Source: Mycolicibacterium tusciae JS617 (GTDB taxonomy: Bacteria > Actinomycetota > Actinomycetes > Mycobacteriales > Mycobacteriaceae). Taken from it: DNA of 64,000 bases. The position numbers and the translations under genes are program-made. Below the pieces are notes generated by a model. The model searched no databases and had not been told where the DNA came from. It saw only the letters and a list, made by a program, of their open reading frames with translations. This document shows, one piece after another, positions 8,306 to 15,698 of this stretch (position 1 is the first letter of the stretch; the number at the start of each line of letters is the position of its first letter). Location of the stretch: NCBI RefSeq assembly GCF_000243415.2, contig NZ_KI912270.1, positions 744,001-808,000 of the forward strand. Reading direction: 5' to 3'.

Positions 8306-9087
8306 ATTTCCTCGTCGTCTCCGCAGCGTCGCTGGCCATTGTCGTCGCGGTGCACACCGCCACGTTTCTCATCGGTCGCCGAATCGGCCGCTACAACATC
8401 GTCGACGTCGCCTGGGGTGTGGGTTTCGTCGCGGTAGCCGCCGTCGCCGCGGTAGTCGGCACCGGTGATCTGTTTCGACGAATCCTGTTGCTGATCCTCG
8501 TCGCAGTATGGGGGCTGCGCTTGGCGTGGCACATGATCGTCAAGTCGGCGGGCAAGGGCGAGGACCCGCGCTATCAGGACCTGCTACGCGGTGACTTCTC
8601 GGCGGATCATGTGATCCGCAAGATCTTCCTGATCCAGGGCGCCGCAACGTGGTTTGTCTCGCTGCCGCTGCAACTTTCGGCCGTTCTGGGCCCGACGCCG
8701 CCGATCGTGCGCCCGGTGCTGATCGCCGGCGTCGCCGTGTGGGCACTGGGCCTGCTGTTCGAAGCCGTCGGTGATCACCAGTTGCGCCAGTTCAAGGCCG
8801 ACCCCACCAACAAGGGTGCGATCATGGACCGAGGGCTGTGGGCGTGGACCCGGCACCCCAACTACTTCGGCGATGCATGCGTGTGGTGGGGACTGTGGCT
8901 GGTGAGCATCGCGGGCGCGATTTCACTCACCACCGTGTTGTCGCCGGTGGCCATGACGTATTTCCTGGTGTATGCCACCGGTGCCCGGCTGACGGAGAAG
9001 TATATGGCGAACCGCGATGGATTCGATGAATATCGTTCCCGTACTTCGTTTTTCGTACCGCTGCCGCCTAGATCGCGAATACCGTGA
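8302..9087 (+). CDS. DUF1295 membrane protein (steroid 5-alpha-reductase-like)
   Basis: 261 residues from the ATG at 8302, which overlaps the ufaA1 stop as ATGA. About seven hydrophobic segments are seen. The C-terminal block RGLWAWTRHPNYFGDACVWW and the late YMANRDGFDEYRSRTS are the DUF1295 / isoprenylcysteine methyltransferase-like signature. This is the counterpart of Rv0446c. It is probably an integral membrane reductase working on the lipid product of the operon. It overlaps sigK by 4 bases. Confidence 0.88.
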   Translation: MNFLVVSAASLAIVVAVHTATFLIGRRIGRYNIVDVAWGVGFVAVAAVAAVVGTGDLFRRILLLILVAVWGLRLAWHMIVKSAGKGEDPRYQDLLRGDFSADHVIRKIFLIQGAATWFVSLPLQLSAVLGPTPPIVRPVLIAGVAVWALGLLFEAVGDHQLRQFKADPTNKGAIMDRGLWAWTRHPNYFGDACVWWGLWLVSIAGAISLTTVLSPVAMTYFLVYATGARLTEKYMANRDGFDEYRSRTSFFVPLPPRSRIP

Positions 9088-9665
9088 CGCTGATTACGGC
9101 GGTCGATAGGCTACGGCTTGTGACAACGGACCTCGACCAGCTGTTGGGCCAGGTGGCCCGGCAGGACGTCGACGCGTTCGCGACCTTCCATGACCAGACC
9201 CGGGCGCGGGTATTCGGCCTGGTCAGCCGCGTGTTGCGCGATCCCGGCTATAGCGAGGAAACCACCCAGGACATCTATCTGCAGGTATGGCGCACCGCCG
9301 ACGCCTACAACGCCGCTGCGGGGTCGCCGCTGTCGTGGCTGATGACCCTTGCGCATCGCCGGGCGGTGGACCGCGTGCGCTCCGAGCAGGCGGCCAGCCA
9401 GCGCGAGTCTCGCTACGGCGCCGCCAACGTCGAGCCGCCGTCCGACCAGGTGGCCGAGTCGGTGATCCTGGGCGACGAGCGACGTCAGGTCGCCGATTGC
9501 CTCGGCTCTCTGACCGACACTCAGCGAGAGGCCATCCAACTCGCGTACTACGACGGCCTGACCTACGTCCAGGTGTCTGAGCGGTTGTCGGCCAACCTCG
9601 CGACGATCAAATCGCGGATGCGCGACGCTATCCGCGGCCTACGTCGATGCTTGGGGGTCGCATGA
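9084..9665 (+). CDS. sigK: ECF RNA polymerase sigma factor SigK
   Basis: 193 residues from the GTG at 9084; a GTG at 9120 ([12 protein letters not shown]) would give a start more like that of M. tuberculosis SigK. Region 2 contains [19 protein letters not shown], and region 4 contains [26 protein letters not shown] and [17 protein letters not shown]. SigK directs RNA polymerase to envelope and secreted-antigen genes and is held by RskA. The overlaps on both sides (GTGA, ATGA) indicate one transcription unit with the lipid genes and rskA. Confidence 0.93.
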   Translation: MTLITAVDRLRLVTTDLDQLLGQVARQDVDAFATFHDQTRARVFGLVSRVLRDPGYSEETTQDIYLQVWRTADAYNAAAGSPLSWLMTLAHRRAVDRVRSEQAASQRESRYGAANVEPPSDQVAESVILGDERRQVADCLGSLTDTQREAIQLAYYDGLTYVQVSERLSANLATIKSRMRDAIRGLRRCLGVA

Positions 9666-10372
9666 CTCAACCAACAGATGACCTGACCGCCCTCGCAACG
9701 CCGTATGCGCTGCATGCGATACCCGAGGCCGAACGCACCGACATCGAGCGACGTCTCGCGGACGCGCCGCCCGAGGTCGCGCGGGCCTTCGACGACGAGG
9801 TCCGCGCCGTGCGCGAAACCATGGCGGTGGTCTCGGCCGCCACCGCTGCCGAGCCGCCTTACGAACTGCGCGACCGCGTTCTGGCCCAAATCAACGCGGC
9901 ACCAGTTGTCCCGCTGCGTCGGAAGCCCAGGCCGTGGCGGGCGACGATTTTGGCCGCCGCGGCCGCCGTCGTCATCGGACTCGGCGCGCTCGGTGTCGGA
10001 CTGGCACTGCGGCCCGCACCGACCGTGTCGACCGCGGAGCAGATCTTCGCCGCGCCGGACGTGCGCACAATTTCCGGTGACATTCCCGGCGGCGGAACCG
10101 CGACGGTGGTCTTCTCCCGGGAGAAGGACGCCGGCGTGCTCGTGATGAACAACGTGACGCCTCCGGAGGCCGGCACCGTCTATCAGATGTGGTTGATCAA
10201 CGACGCCGGGCCGCATTCCGCGGGCACCATGGATGCCAAGGCCGTTGCGCCGTCGACCACCGCGGTGCTCCCGGATCTGGACGGGTCGAGCACTCTCGCG
10301 TTCACCGTCGAACCGCCGGGCGGTTCAGCACAGCCGACCGGGGAGCCTTTCGCGGCACTGCCGCTGACCTAG
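9662..10372 (+). CDS. rskA: Anti-sigma-K factor RskA
   Basis: 236 residues from the ATG at 9662, overlapping the sigK stop. The N-terminal cytosolic sigma-binding domain ([14 protein letters not shown], typical of RskA) is followed by one transmembrane helix (about residues 98-118, [20 protein letters not shown]) and an extracytoplasmic RskA domain with VYQMWLIND. It holds SigK at the membrane until cleaved by regulated proteolysis. This is the last gene of the operon; an inverted repeat follows. Confidence 0.92.
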   Translation: MTQPTDDLTALATPYALHAIPEAERTDIERRLADAPPEVARAFDDEVRAVRETMAVVSAATAAEPPYELRDRVLAQINAAPVVPLRRKPRPWRATILAAAAAVVIGLGALGVGLALRPAPTVSTAEQIFAAPDVRTISGDIPGGGTATVVFSREKDAGVLVMNNVTPPEAGTVYQMWLINDAGPHSAGTMDAKAVAPSTTAVLPDLDGSSTLAFTVEPPGGSAQPTGEPFAALPLT

Positions 10373-10413
10373 AAAACTTAGGTCCCTGCGGCCTGTTGCG
10401 GTGCTGCAGCGCT

Positions 10414-10456
10414 AGCGGGTTGATCGCATGTACCTGGTGCAAGTAATCAACCCGCT
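10414..10456 (+). terminator. Inverted repeat after rskA, possible terminator
   Basis: agcgggttgat (10414-10424) is perfectly complementary to atcaacccgct (10446-10456) across a 21-base loop. It lies between the convergent rskA and YbdK-type genes, so it could stop transcription from both sides. There is no T-tract. An 11-bp direct repeat, cttaggtccct, flanks it at 10377-10387 and 10497-10507. Confidence 0.5.
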
Positions 10457-10497
10457 AAGCGCGCTGGAGTGGCGCGCGACGCTAATTCAGCAGACTC

Positions 10498-11598
10498 TTA
10501 GGTCCCTTCGAGGGTGGCGTCGGCAGCCTCGGCGATCACATCGGCGACGTCATGGCGACGCTGCCACGCCCGTCGTTGTCGCATCGCGCCATTGCCCTGC
10601 TCAGCGATGCGGTCCAGTTCACCGGTGACCAGGTCGTAGTCGCCGACCGCCTCGAGCGCGGGCCGGACGTGGGTGATCATGTGACCCAACAACGTTCGTG
10701 CCGGGGCGCACTCGTGGCCTTCGGTCAGGTCCAGCGCGTCGCCGTCAAGGCCGTCGCGGGCCGACTTCCAGTACGCGGCGCGCAGCGCATGTGCTGAAAT
10801 CGCCGGCAGCGGTTGTCCCTGCCGCTCGTCGTCGAGCGCGGTCATCACTGCCGCGCGAATCAGGGCTGCCAGCAGCACCGTCTCGGCCACCGTCGCCGGC
10901 ACGTCGGCCACCCGAAACTCGATGGTCGGAAAGTTCGCCGAGGGCCGCACATCCCAATAGACCATCCCGTCGTCCAGCGCGGCGCCCGCACGGATCAGCA
11001 TCTCGACGACAGCGTCGTACTCGTCGACGGAGTCGAACGTCGGTGGCGGTCCGGCACTCGGCCACCGCGCCCACAGGACGCTGCGCCAGCTGGCATAGCC
11101 GGTGTCGGTGTTGCGGTAGATCGCCGAGTTCGCGGTCAGCGCGAGCAACAGCGGCAGCCACGGCCGCACCCGGTTGATGACGCGTATCGCGGCTTCACGG
11201 CTCGGCACGGCGACATGCACGTGGGCGCCGCAGATGCCCTGTTCGTGGGCGATCATGCCGAACCTGTCGGCGATCTCGCGGTAGCGCGGGGTGTCGGTGA
11301 TCGGGAACTCGTGCGGCACGGTGGGTGGCAGGCCGACGGCCAACAGCCGGGCGCCGCCGGCCTCAGCGGCTTCCGCCGCGATGCGACGCAACCGGTGGAG
11401 CTGGTCGGCGAGTTCACCGGTGCCGCCGACGACGTCGGTGGTCGTCTCGACCTGACAGCTGGTCAGCTCGAGCTGGAGTTCCACCCCACGCTCGGCCGCG
11501 TGACCGGCGACCGTCTTGTTGACGGCGACCGGTTCGCCCGACGCGGGATCGGCGAGCAGAAACTCCTCTTCAACACCGATCGTGGGATGAGTGGCCAT
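10498..11598 (-). CDS. YbdK-family carboxylate-amine ligase (glutamate-cysteine ligase type 2)
   Basis: 366 residues from the ATG at 11598 (MATHPTIGVEEEFLL); the family starts here, so the longer upstream frame is not used. GVEEEF is the nucleotide/metal-binding signature of GCS2 enzymes, and EQGICGAHVHVAV and PTIEFRVADVP are further family blocks. Members ligate glutamate to an amine such as cysteine, often weakly; mycobacteria use mycothiol, so the true substrate is uncertain. Convergent with rskA. Confidence 0.88.
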   Translation of the reverse strand: MATHPTIGVEEEFLLADPASGEPVAVNKTVAGHAAERGVELQLELTSCQVETTTDVVGGTGELADQLHRLRRIAAEAAEAGGARLLAVGLPPTVPHEFPITDTPRYREIADRFGMIAHEQGICGAHVHVAVPSREAAIRVINRVRPWLPLLLALTANSAIYRNTDTGYASWRSVLWARWPSAGPPPTFDSVDEYDAVVEMLIRAGAALDDGMVYWDVRPSANFPTIEFRVADVPATVAETVLLAALIRAAVMTALDDERQGQPLPAISAHALRAAYWKSARDGLDGDALDLTEGHECAPARTLLGHMITHVRPALEAVGDYDLVTGELDRIAEQGNGAMRQRRAWQRRHDVADVIAEAADATLEGT

Positions 11599-11788
11599 GG
11601 TCTGTTGAATATCCGGTCTGGAAAATTGATCCGGCCCGTCGGAGGCTTGCTCACGACGGACCGGATCGGGGTGACAAGTCGTTGGTTGGTGGCTCTCGGG
11701 GCTCTCCAAGAGTTGAAGTCAGCGGCAGAATGATGCCCACTGCCGAAACCTGCTAAACCTCGCCGAAAGAAACTTCTACGATCAGCGG

Positions 11789-12610
11789 ATGGTCAAAGAT
11801 TTCCGCTTCGGTGTCGGGTTGCAGGCTGCACGTCGTCAAAAGTCGGTCCAGGACTGGGCGCGCCGCGCGGAGGACATGGGATACGACGTCATCCACATGG
11901 CCGACCACCTCTATACGACGGCGCCGTTCCCGATGATGACGGCGATGGCGATGGCAACCGAGAAGCTGCGGGTCGGCACCTTCGTGCTCAACGCCGGCTT
12001 CTACCGGCCCGCGCTGCTGGCACGTGACGTCACGTCGCTGCGTGACCTCAGCGGCGGACGATTCGATCTCGGCCTCGGCGCGGGGTACGTCAAAGAGGAG
12101 TTCGAGCAGGCCGAGCTTCCGTACCCGACCGCGGGCGAACGCGTCGCGTGGTTGCGTCACATCACCGAGCACATGAACGAGCACGCAGCCGACGTGCCGA
12201 TCCTGATTGCAGGCAATGGTGACAAGCTGCTCACCCTCGCCGCGCAGCGGGCGAACATCATCGGGCTGACGGGCGGCTACCCGATCATCGGGGGTGCCGA
12301 TCCGCTCGCCGACCGCATCGCGTTCGTCCGCGAGGCCGCGGGCGACCGGTTCGAAGAGCTTGAACTCAATCTCTCCGTGATCGCGCTGCCCACCGACAAC
12401 TCGGGGGTTCCCGACCTCTCGCTCGTGCGACGGTTCCTGCCCGACCTGTCCGAGGAAGAGATGCTGGCCACGCCTGCGGTGTTCTCGGGCACGCCGAAGG
12501 ACATCGCTGACACGATTCGGGGTCTGCGCGACAAGTACGGCGTCACTTACATCACCGTGCAGCAGCAGCACGGCGAGGAGTTCGCGAAGGTGATCGCCGA
12601 ACTGCGCTAA
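11789..12610 (+). CDS. F420-type LLM-class (luciferase-like) oxidoreductase
   Basis: 273 residues. The TIM-barrel monooxygenase pattern is clear: FRFGVGLQ at the start, YDVIHMADH, TEKLRVGTFVLN, RDVTSLRDLSGGRFDLGLGAGYVKEEF, and ILIAGNGDKLL. In mycobacteria this subgroup (TIGR03621-like) normally uses cofactor F420. The substrate is unknown. It is transcribed away from the YbdK-type gene across a 190-base intergenic region and is convergent with the oxidase genes. Confidence 0.85.
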   Translation: MVKDFRFGVGLQAARRQKSVQDWARRAEDMGYDVIHMADHLYTTAPFPMMTAMAMATEKLRVGTFVLNAGFYRPALLARDVTSLRDLSGGRFDLGLGAGYVKEEFEQAELPYPTAGERVAWLRHITEHMNEHAADVPILIAGNGDKLLTLAAQRANIIGLTGGYPIIGGADPLADRIAFVREAAGDRFEELELNLSVIALPTDNSGVPDLSLVRRFLPDLSEEEMLATPAVFSGTPKDIADTIRGLRDKYGVTYITVQQQHGEEFAKVIAELR

Positions 12611-12889
12611 CTACAGCCAGAGATAGAGGCCGGAAAGCACCGCCCAGATGACGAAGCAGTAGGCCTCGAACATCGCGCGCAGCGGTACCGGCGCGTGGCG
12701 CAGTTCCATGAAGTCCAGGCCCACCAAGCGCACCTTCATGGCCGCGATGGCCAACACGACGATCGCCACCAGCGAACCGGTGCCGTGTTGGGCGCCGACG
12801 GCCCACGAGACGACCGTCGCCGCGACGAGGATCAACCAGGAGAGGCCCGCCCGGTTGCGAACCAGCTCCCACACCGAAGGTCCGATCAT
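12611..12889 (-). CDS. Cytochrome c oxidase subunit IV-like membrane protein
   Basis: 92 residues from the ATG at 12889. Three hydrophobic helices are visible, with the conserved KVRLVGLDFMELRHAP between helices 2 and 3, typical of the prokaryotic subunit IV family that accompanies subunit III-like proteins. It overlaps the stop of the upstream subunit III gene by one base (TGATG). It is last in a three-gene minus-strand operon. Confidence 0.8.
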   Translation of the reverse strand: MIGPSVWELVRNRAGLSWLILVAATVVSWAVGAQHGTGSLVAIVVLAIAAMKVRLVGLDFMELRHAPVPLRAMFEAYCFVIWAVLSGLYLWL

Positions 12890-13479
12890 CAGCTCACCAG
12901 ATACAGCAGTGCGAACAGGAAGATCCACAGCAGATCGACCAGGTGCCAGAAGCAGGCGCCGCCCTCGATAGCCGACATTCGAGTGGGGCTGAATTCGTCA
13001 CGTCGGGTCTGCGTCCGCAGGATCGCCAGCACGCCGATGCCGACGCACACGTGGAAGAGATGAAGTCCGGTCAGGATGAAGTAGTAGAGAAAGAACTCGT
13101 TGGCTCCGGGTCCGCGGCCGCCGGTGGCCAGCGCGACGTACTCGAACACCTTGAGGCCGATGAATACCAGACCGAACCCGATCGCCAGCGAAACTGCGTT
13201 GGTGGCAATGGATTTGGCGCCGCCGCGGATCGCGCCGAGGGCGACGACGATACACAGCGAACTGGTGAGCAGCACCAGGGTGTTGGTGACGCCGACGCCG
13301 ATGTGCAGCGACGTGCGGGCGACGTCGAACACCTCGGGCGCCTTCGCCCGTTCGACCATGAAGGTGACGAAGAAGACGCCGAACACCAGCATGTCGCCGA
13401 ACAGGAATACCCACGTGCCGGACTCGCCGGGGATCCGCCGGGCGGATGGTTCGCCCGGCACCGTCGACGCCGCCGTCAC
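12889..13479 (-). CDS. Heme-copper oxidase subunit III / NorE-like protein
   Basis: 196 residues from the GTG at 13479, which overlaps the upstream stop as GTGA; a longer frame upstream is a shadow. About five transmembrane segments, with GTWVFLFGDMLVFGVFF at the start, YFILTGLHLFHVCVGIG and CFWHLVDLLWIFLFALLYL at the end, match the subunit III family. No subunit I or II lies in the window, so this may support an oxidase or a nitric oxide reductase encoded elsewhere. Confidence 0.85.
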   Translation of the reverse strand: MTAASTVPGEPSARRIPGESGTWVFLFGDMLVFGVFFVTFMVERAKAPEVFDVARTSLHIGVGVTNTLVLLTSSLCIVVALGAIRGGAKSIATNAVSLAIGFGLVFIGLKVFEYVALATGGRGPGANEFFLYYFILTGLHLFHVCVGIGVLAILRTQTRRDEFSPTRMSAIEGGACFWHLVDLLWIFLFALLYLVS

Positions 13480-14192
13480 TGCGCTGGGGCCAGCTGACTC
13501 TCGGCGGCTTCCTGCGCACTGATTGACTTCAGCAGCACCACAGTGGTGCCGATCATCCAGGCGATGAGGGCGAAGCCCGGCAGGTAGTAGGAGAACACGC
13601 CATCCCATGCGAGCGGCCCGGTGTTCATGGCGATCACCACGCAGCCCGGGAGCGACAGCATCGCCACCCACAGGTTGAGGAAGCCGTACCAGCGCGGGAA
13701 TGTCGGTGGGTCGCCTTTGTCGGTGAAGGACGCGATCGCCAGCGTGATGTTCTGCATGACGATCGTGCCGACGATGCCGATGAACCACAGCCAGAAGAAA
13801 TCGCTGAATGCCTGCGTGATCTCGGGATCACGCTGTCCGGCTCGAAATGCCGCCGCCGCCAACGCCATCAACGAGAACATCATCGCCGGGGTGAAGATCG
13901 CCGCAGCGAGCACCTGGGTAAGTGTCAACATGCCCCATTGCCCCTCGGCACGCCGGAGGCGCAGCACGATCACAGCGTGGAAGGGGATCGCGAGAGCGGC
14001 CGCGAGCAGAGCGCCCGCGAGGCCGAAGCGCACCCATACGTTCTCGGTGGCGAGGAAGGCGTCGGTCTGCTCGGCCGTGTCCGTCGGGGACATCGGCGGA
14101 AAGAGTTTGGCGATGCCCGAAAAGCACACGCTGTAAAGGACGATCATCGCGGTTCCACACCATGCGCCGACGCGCTGCAACTTCAGCTCCAC
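13476..14192 (-). CDS. Six-to-seven-helix membrane protein of the oxidase operon
   Basis: 238 residues from the GTG at 14192 (VELKLQRVGAWCGTAMIV). An in-frame extension upstream runs into the tRNA gene and is not credible. It has about six to seven transmembrane helices and motifs such as CFSGIAKLFPPMSP and FFWLWFIGIVGTIVMQN. I recognise it only as a membrane protein found beside subunit III and IV genes in mycobacteria. Coupled to the next gene by a 4-base overlap. Confidence 0.7.
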   Translation of the reverse strand: MELKLQRVGAWCGTAMIVLYSVCFSGIAKLFPPMSPTDTAEQTDAFLATENVWVRFGLAGALLAAALAIPFHAVIVLRLRRAEGQWGMLTLTQVLAAAIFTPAMMFSLMALAAAAFRAGQRDPEITQAFSDFFWLWFIGIVGTIVMQNITLAIASFTDKGDPPTFPRWYGFLNLWVAMLSLPGCVVIAMNTGPLAWDGVFSYYLPGFALIAWMIGTTVVLLKSISAQEAAESQLAPAQ

Positions 14193-14309
14193 GGCTGGGA
14201 GGCTACGGTGCGACGGAGGATTCGGAAGAAGTTTTGTCAATATTGCCAAAACTGATGCCTGGGCGGCGCAGGAGAAGGCGGCTCGGACCGGTAAGCTCCC
14301 AGCGGTCAG

Positions 14310-14385
14310 GCCCCCGTAGCTCAGGGGATAGAGCACGGCTCTCCTAAAGCCGGTGTCGCAGGTTCGAATCCTGCCGGGGGCACCA
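14310..14385 (+). tRNA. tRNA-Arg (anticodon CCU)
   Basis: 76 bases including an encoded CCA. The acceptor arms gcccccg and cgggggc pair. The D arm is gctc/gagc, the anticodon arm cggct/agccg with loop ctcctaa (anticodon CCT), and the T arm gcagg/cctgc with loop ttcgaat. It reads the rare AGG codon. It lies 1.3 kb before the recombinase-rich island; no copy of its 3' end was noticed elsewhere in the window. Confidence 0.96.
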
Positions 14386-14425
14386 CTTGTTTTTGCAGGT
14401 CAGCGAGGGTTTCCGGGCGACTACC

Positions 14426-14674
14426 CTACTCCTCGTCGCTCCTCTCTGGTCGGTGTGTGGTCGGTGCTTCGTTGGTATCGGATGGTTCCGAATGGCTGGC
14501 ATTGAGGCGGGCGATGGCCTCCATCAGCCGACGCGCATTCTCTGGCGAGCGCAACAGGTACTCCGTTTCGGCCGACGATTCGTACTCGTCAGGCGAGTCG
14601 CCAAGCTCATCGAGATGGCTGAGCAGTGCGTCGCCGTCGGCGTGCACGGTGACCTCGCCCGATGATCGGTCCAC
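14426..14674 (-). CDS. YefM/Phd-like antitoxin-type small protein, orphan, possibly 5'-damaged
   Basis: 82 residues. The block EYESSAETEYLLRSPENARRLMEAIARL is the typical C-terminal half of Phd/YefM antitoxins. The N-terminal DNA-binding half is poor. The reading frame stays open upstream for about 60 codons (LDNAARQVIEKPVDR just before the GTG) but contains no ATG, GTG or TTG start, so the gene may have lost its beginning. No Doc, YoeB or PIN-type toxin lies next to it. Confidence 0.5.
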   Translation of the reverse strand: MDRSSGEVTVHADGDALLSHLDELGDSPDEYESSAETEYLLRSPENARRLMEAIARLNASHSEPSDTNEAPTTHRPERSDEE

Positions 14675-14854
14675 CGGCTTCTCAATGACCTGCCTCGCAG
14701 CATTGTCGAGCCGGACCGCAACATCATCGAGGTCGCTCGGGAAGAGAGCAAATGGTGACGTCGGATATTGAAACTGTCCGAATGCGTCGGGACCCCAGCA
14801 CGCCCCGCGGCAAGCTGAGGTCCATCGCCTCGCTGTACCTGTCGACGTGTAAGC

Positions 14855-15508
14855 ATGTCGGTCATGGGCCTATCGCCCTCACACGAGTTCATCGCGCGCC
14901 GCTATGACCGCCTGGCATGGGCATATCGGCTGATCGAGTTGCTGTTCTGGCTGCCACCGAGGTTCCGCCGTCGGGCGGTCGACCGCCTCGAGTTGAGACC
15001 CGGAGACCGGGTGCTGGAGATCGGATGCGGAAGCGGGCGAAACCTCGGACTGCTGCGAAGTGCGGTCGGCCCCACCGGCCTGGTCGAGGGCATCGACATC
15101 TCGCCGGGCATGCTCGCGCGCGCCACCCGCCTGATCACCCGCCGCGGCTGGGCGAATGTGAGCGTGGTCGCGAAGGACGCCGCGAAAGTGGAGAGCGCCG
15201 AGTGCTTCGAAGCGGTTCTGTTCAGCCTGTCGTACTCGGTGATCCCGAACCGTGACCTAGTGCTGGCGCGCGCGTGGGGTTCGCTGGTCAAAGGGGGACG
15301 CCTGGTGATCATGGACGCCTGCCTTCCCGAGGGTAGACGTGGTCGCTGGCTCCGCCCGCTCGCCGTGTCGATGAGCAGGGCGACGGTGCTCGGCGACCCG
15401 GAGATTCGAGCCTGGGAAGAGCTTGCAGGCCTGAGCCGACCAGTGAACACCGAGCGGAACCGGCTGGGCAACTACGTGATCACGAGCATCCGGAAACCGC
15501 TTGCGTGA
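14855..15508 (+). CDS. Class I SAM-dependent methyltransferase
   Basis: 217 residues. Motif I is VLEIGCGSGRNLGLL, followed by VEGIDISPGMLARA and the motif IV-like VLFSLSYSVIP. It resembles the UbiE-like / phosphatidylethanolamine N-methyltransferase group with a basic N-terminal region. The ATG at 14864 (MGLSPSHEF) is an alternative start. The substrate is not known. It is the last clearly chromosomal gene before the recombinase island. Confidence 0.8.
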   Translation: MSVMGLSPSHEFIARRYDRLAWAYRLIELLFWLPPRFRRRAVDRLELRPGDRVLEIGCGSGRNLGLLRSAVGPTGLVEGIDISPGMLARATRLITRRGWANVSVVAKDAAKVESAECFEAVLFSLSYSVIPNRDLVLARAWGSLVKGGRLVIMDACLPEGRRGRWLRPLAVSMSRATVLGDPEIRAWEELAGLSRPVNTERNRLGNYVITSIRKPLA

Positions 15509-15698
15509 AAACGTTTCACCACGTCGAGGCCGGCCAGCCCCGCACCGGCGGCAGGGCGTTCAGGTAACAAGTGGGACGGCTCTCGGAGGGGACCTGCGAA
15601 GGTTACTGAGATGTCAAGGCGGCTGGGAGGGATCGGGCTTTGCAACCCACCCAGTGCGAGCGCCCACTTATGGAGCCAATTCACACCGTCACCCCGGG
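15509..15698. other. Intergenic edge of the recombinase island
   Basis: 190 bases between the methyltransferase and the end of the zinc-ribbon recombinase gene. No convincing gene, tRNA fragment or inverted repeat matching the far side of the island (30.1-30.3 kb) was found, so the left end of the oldest element is not defined. Confidence 0.4.
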
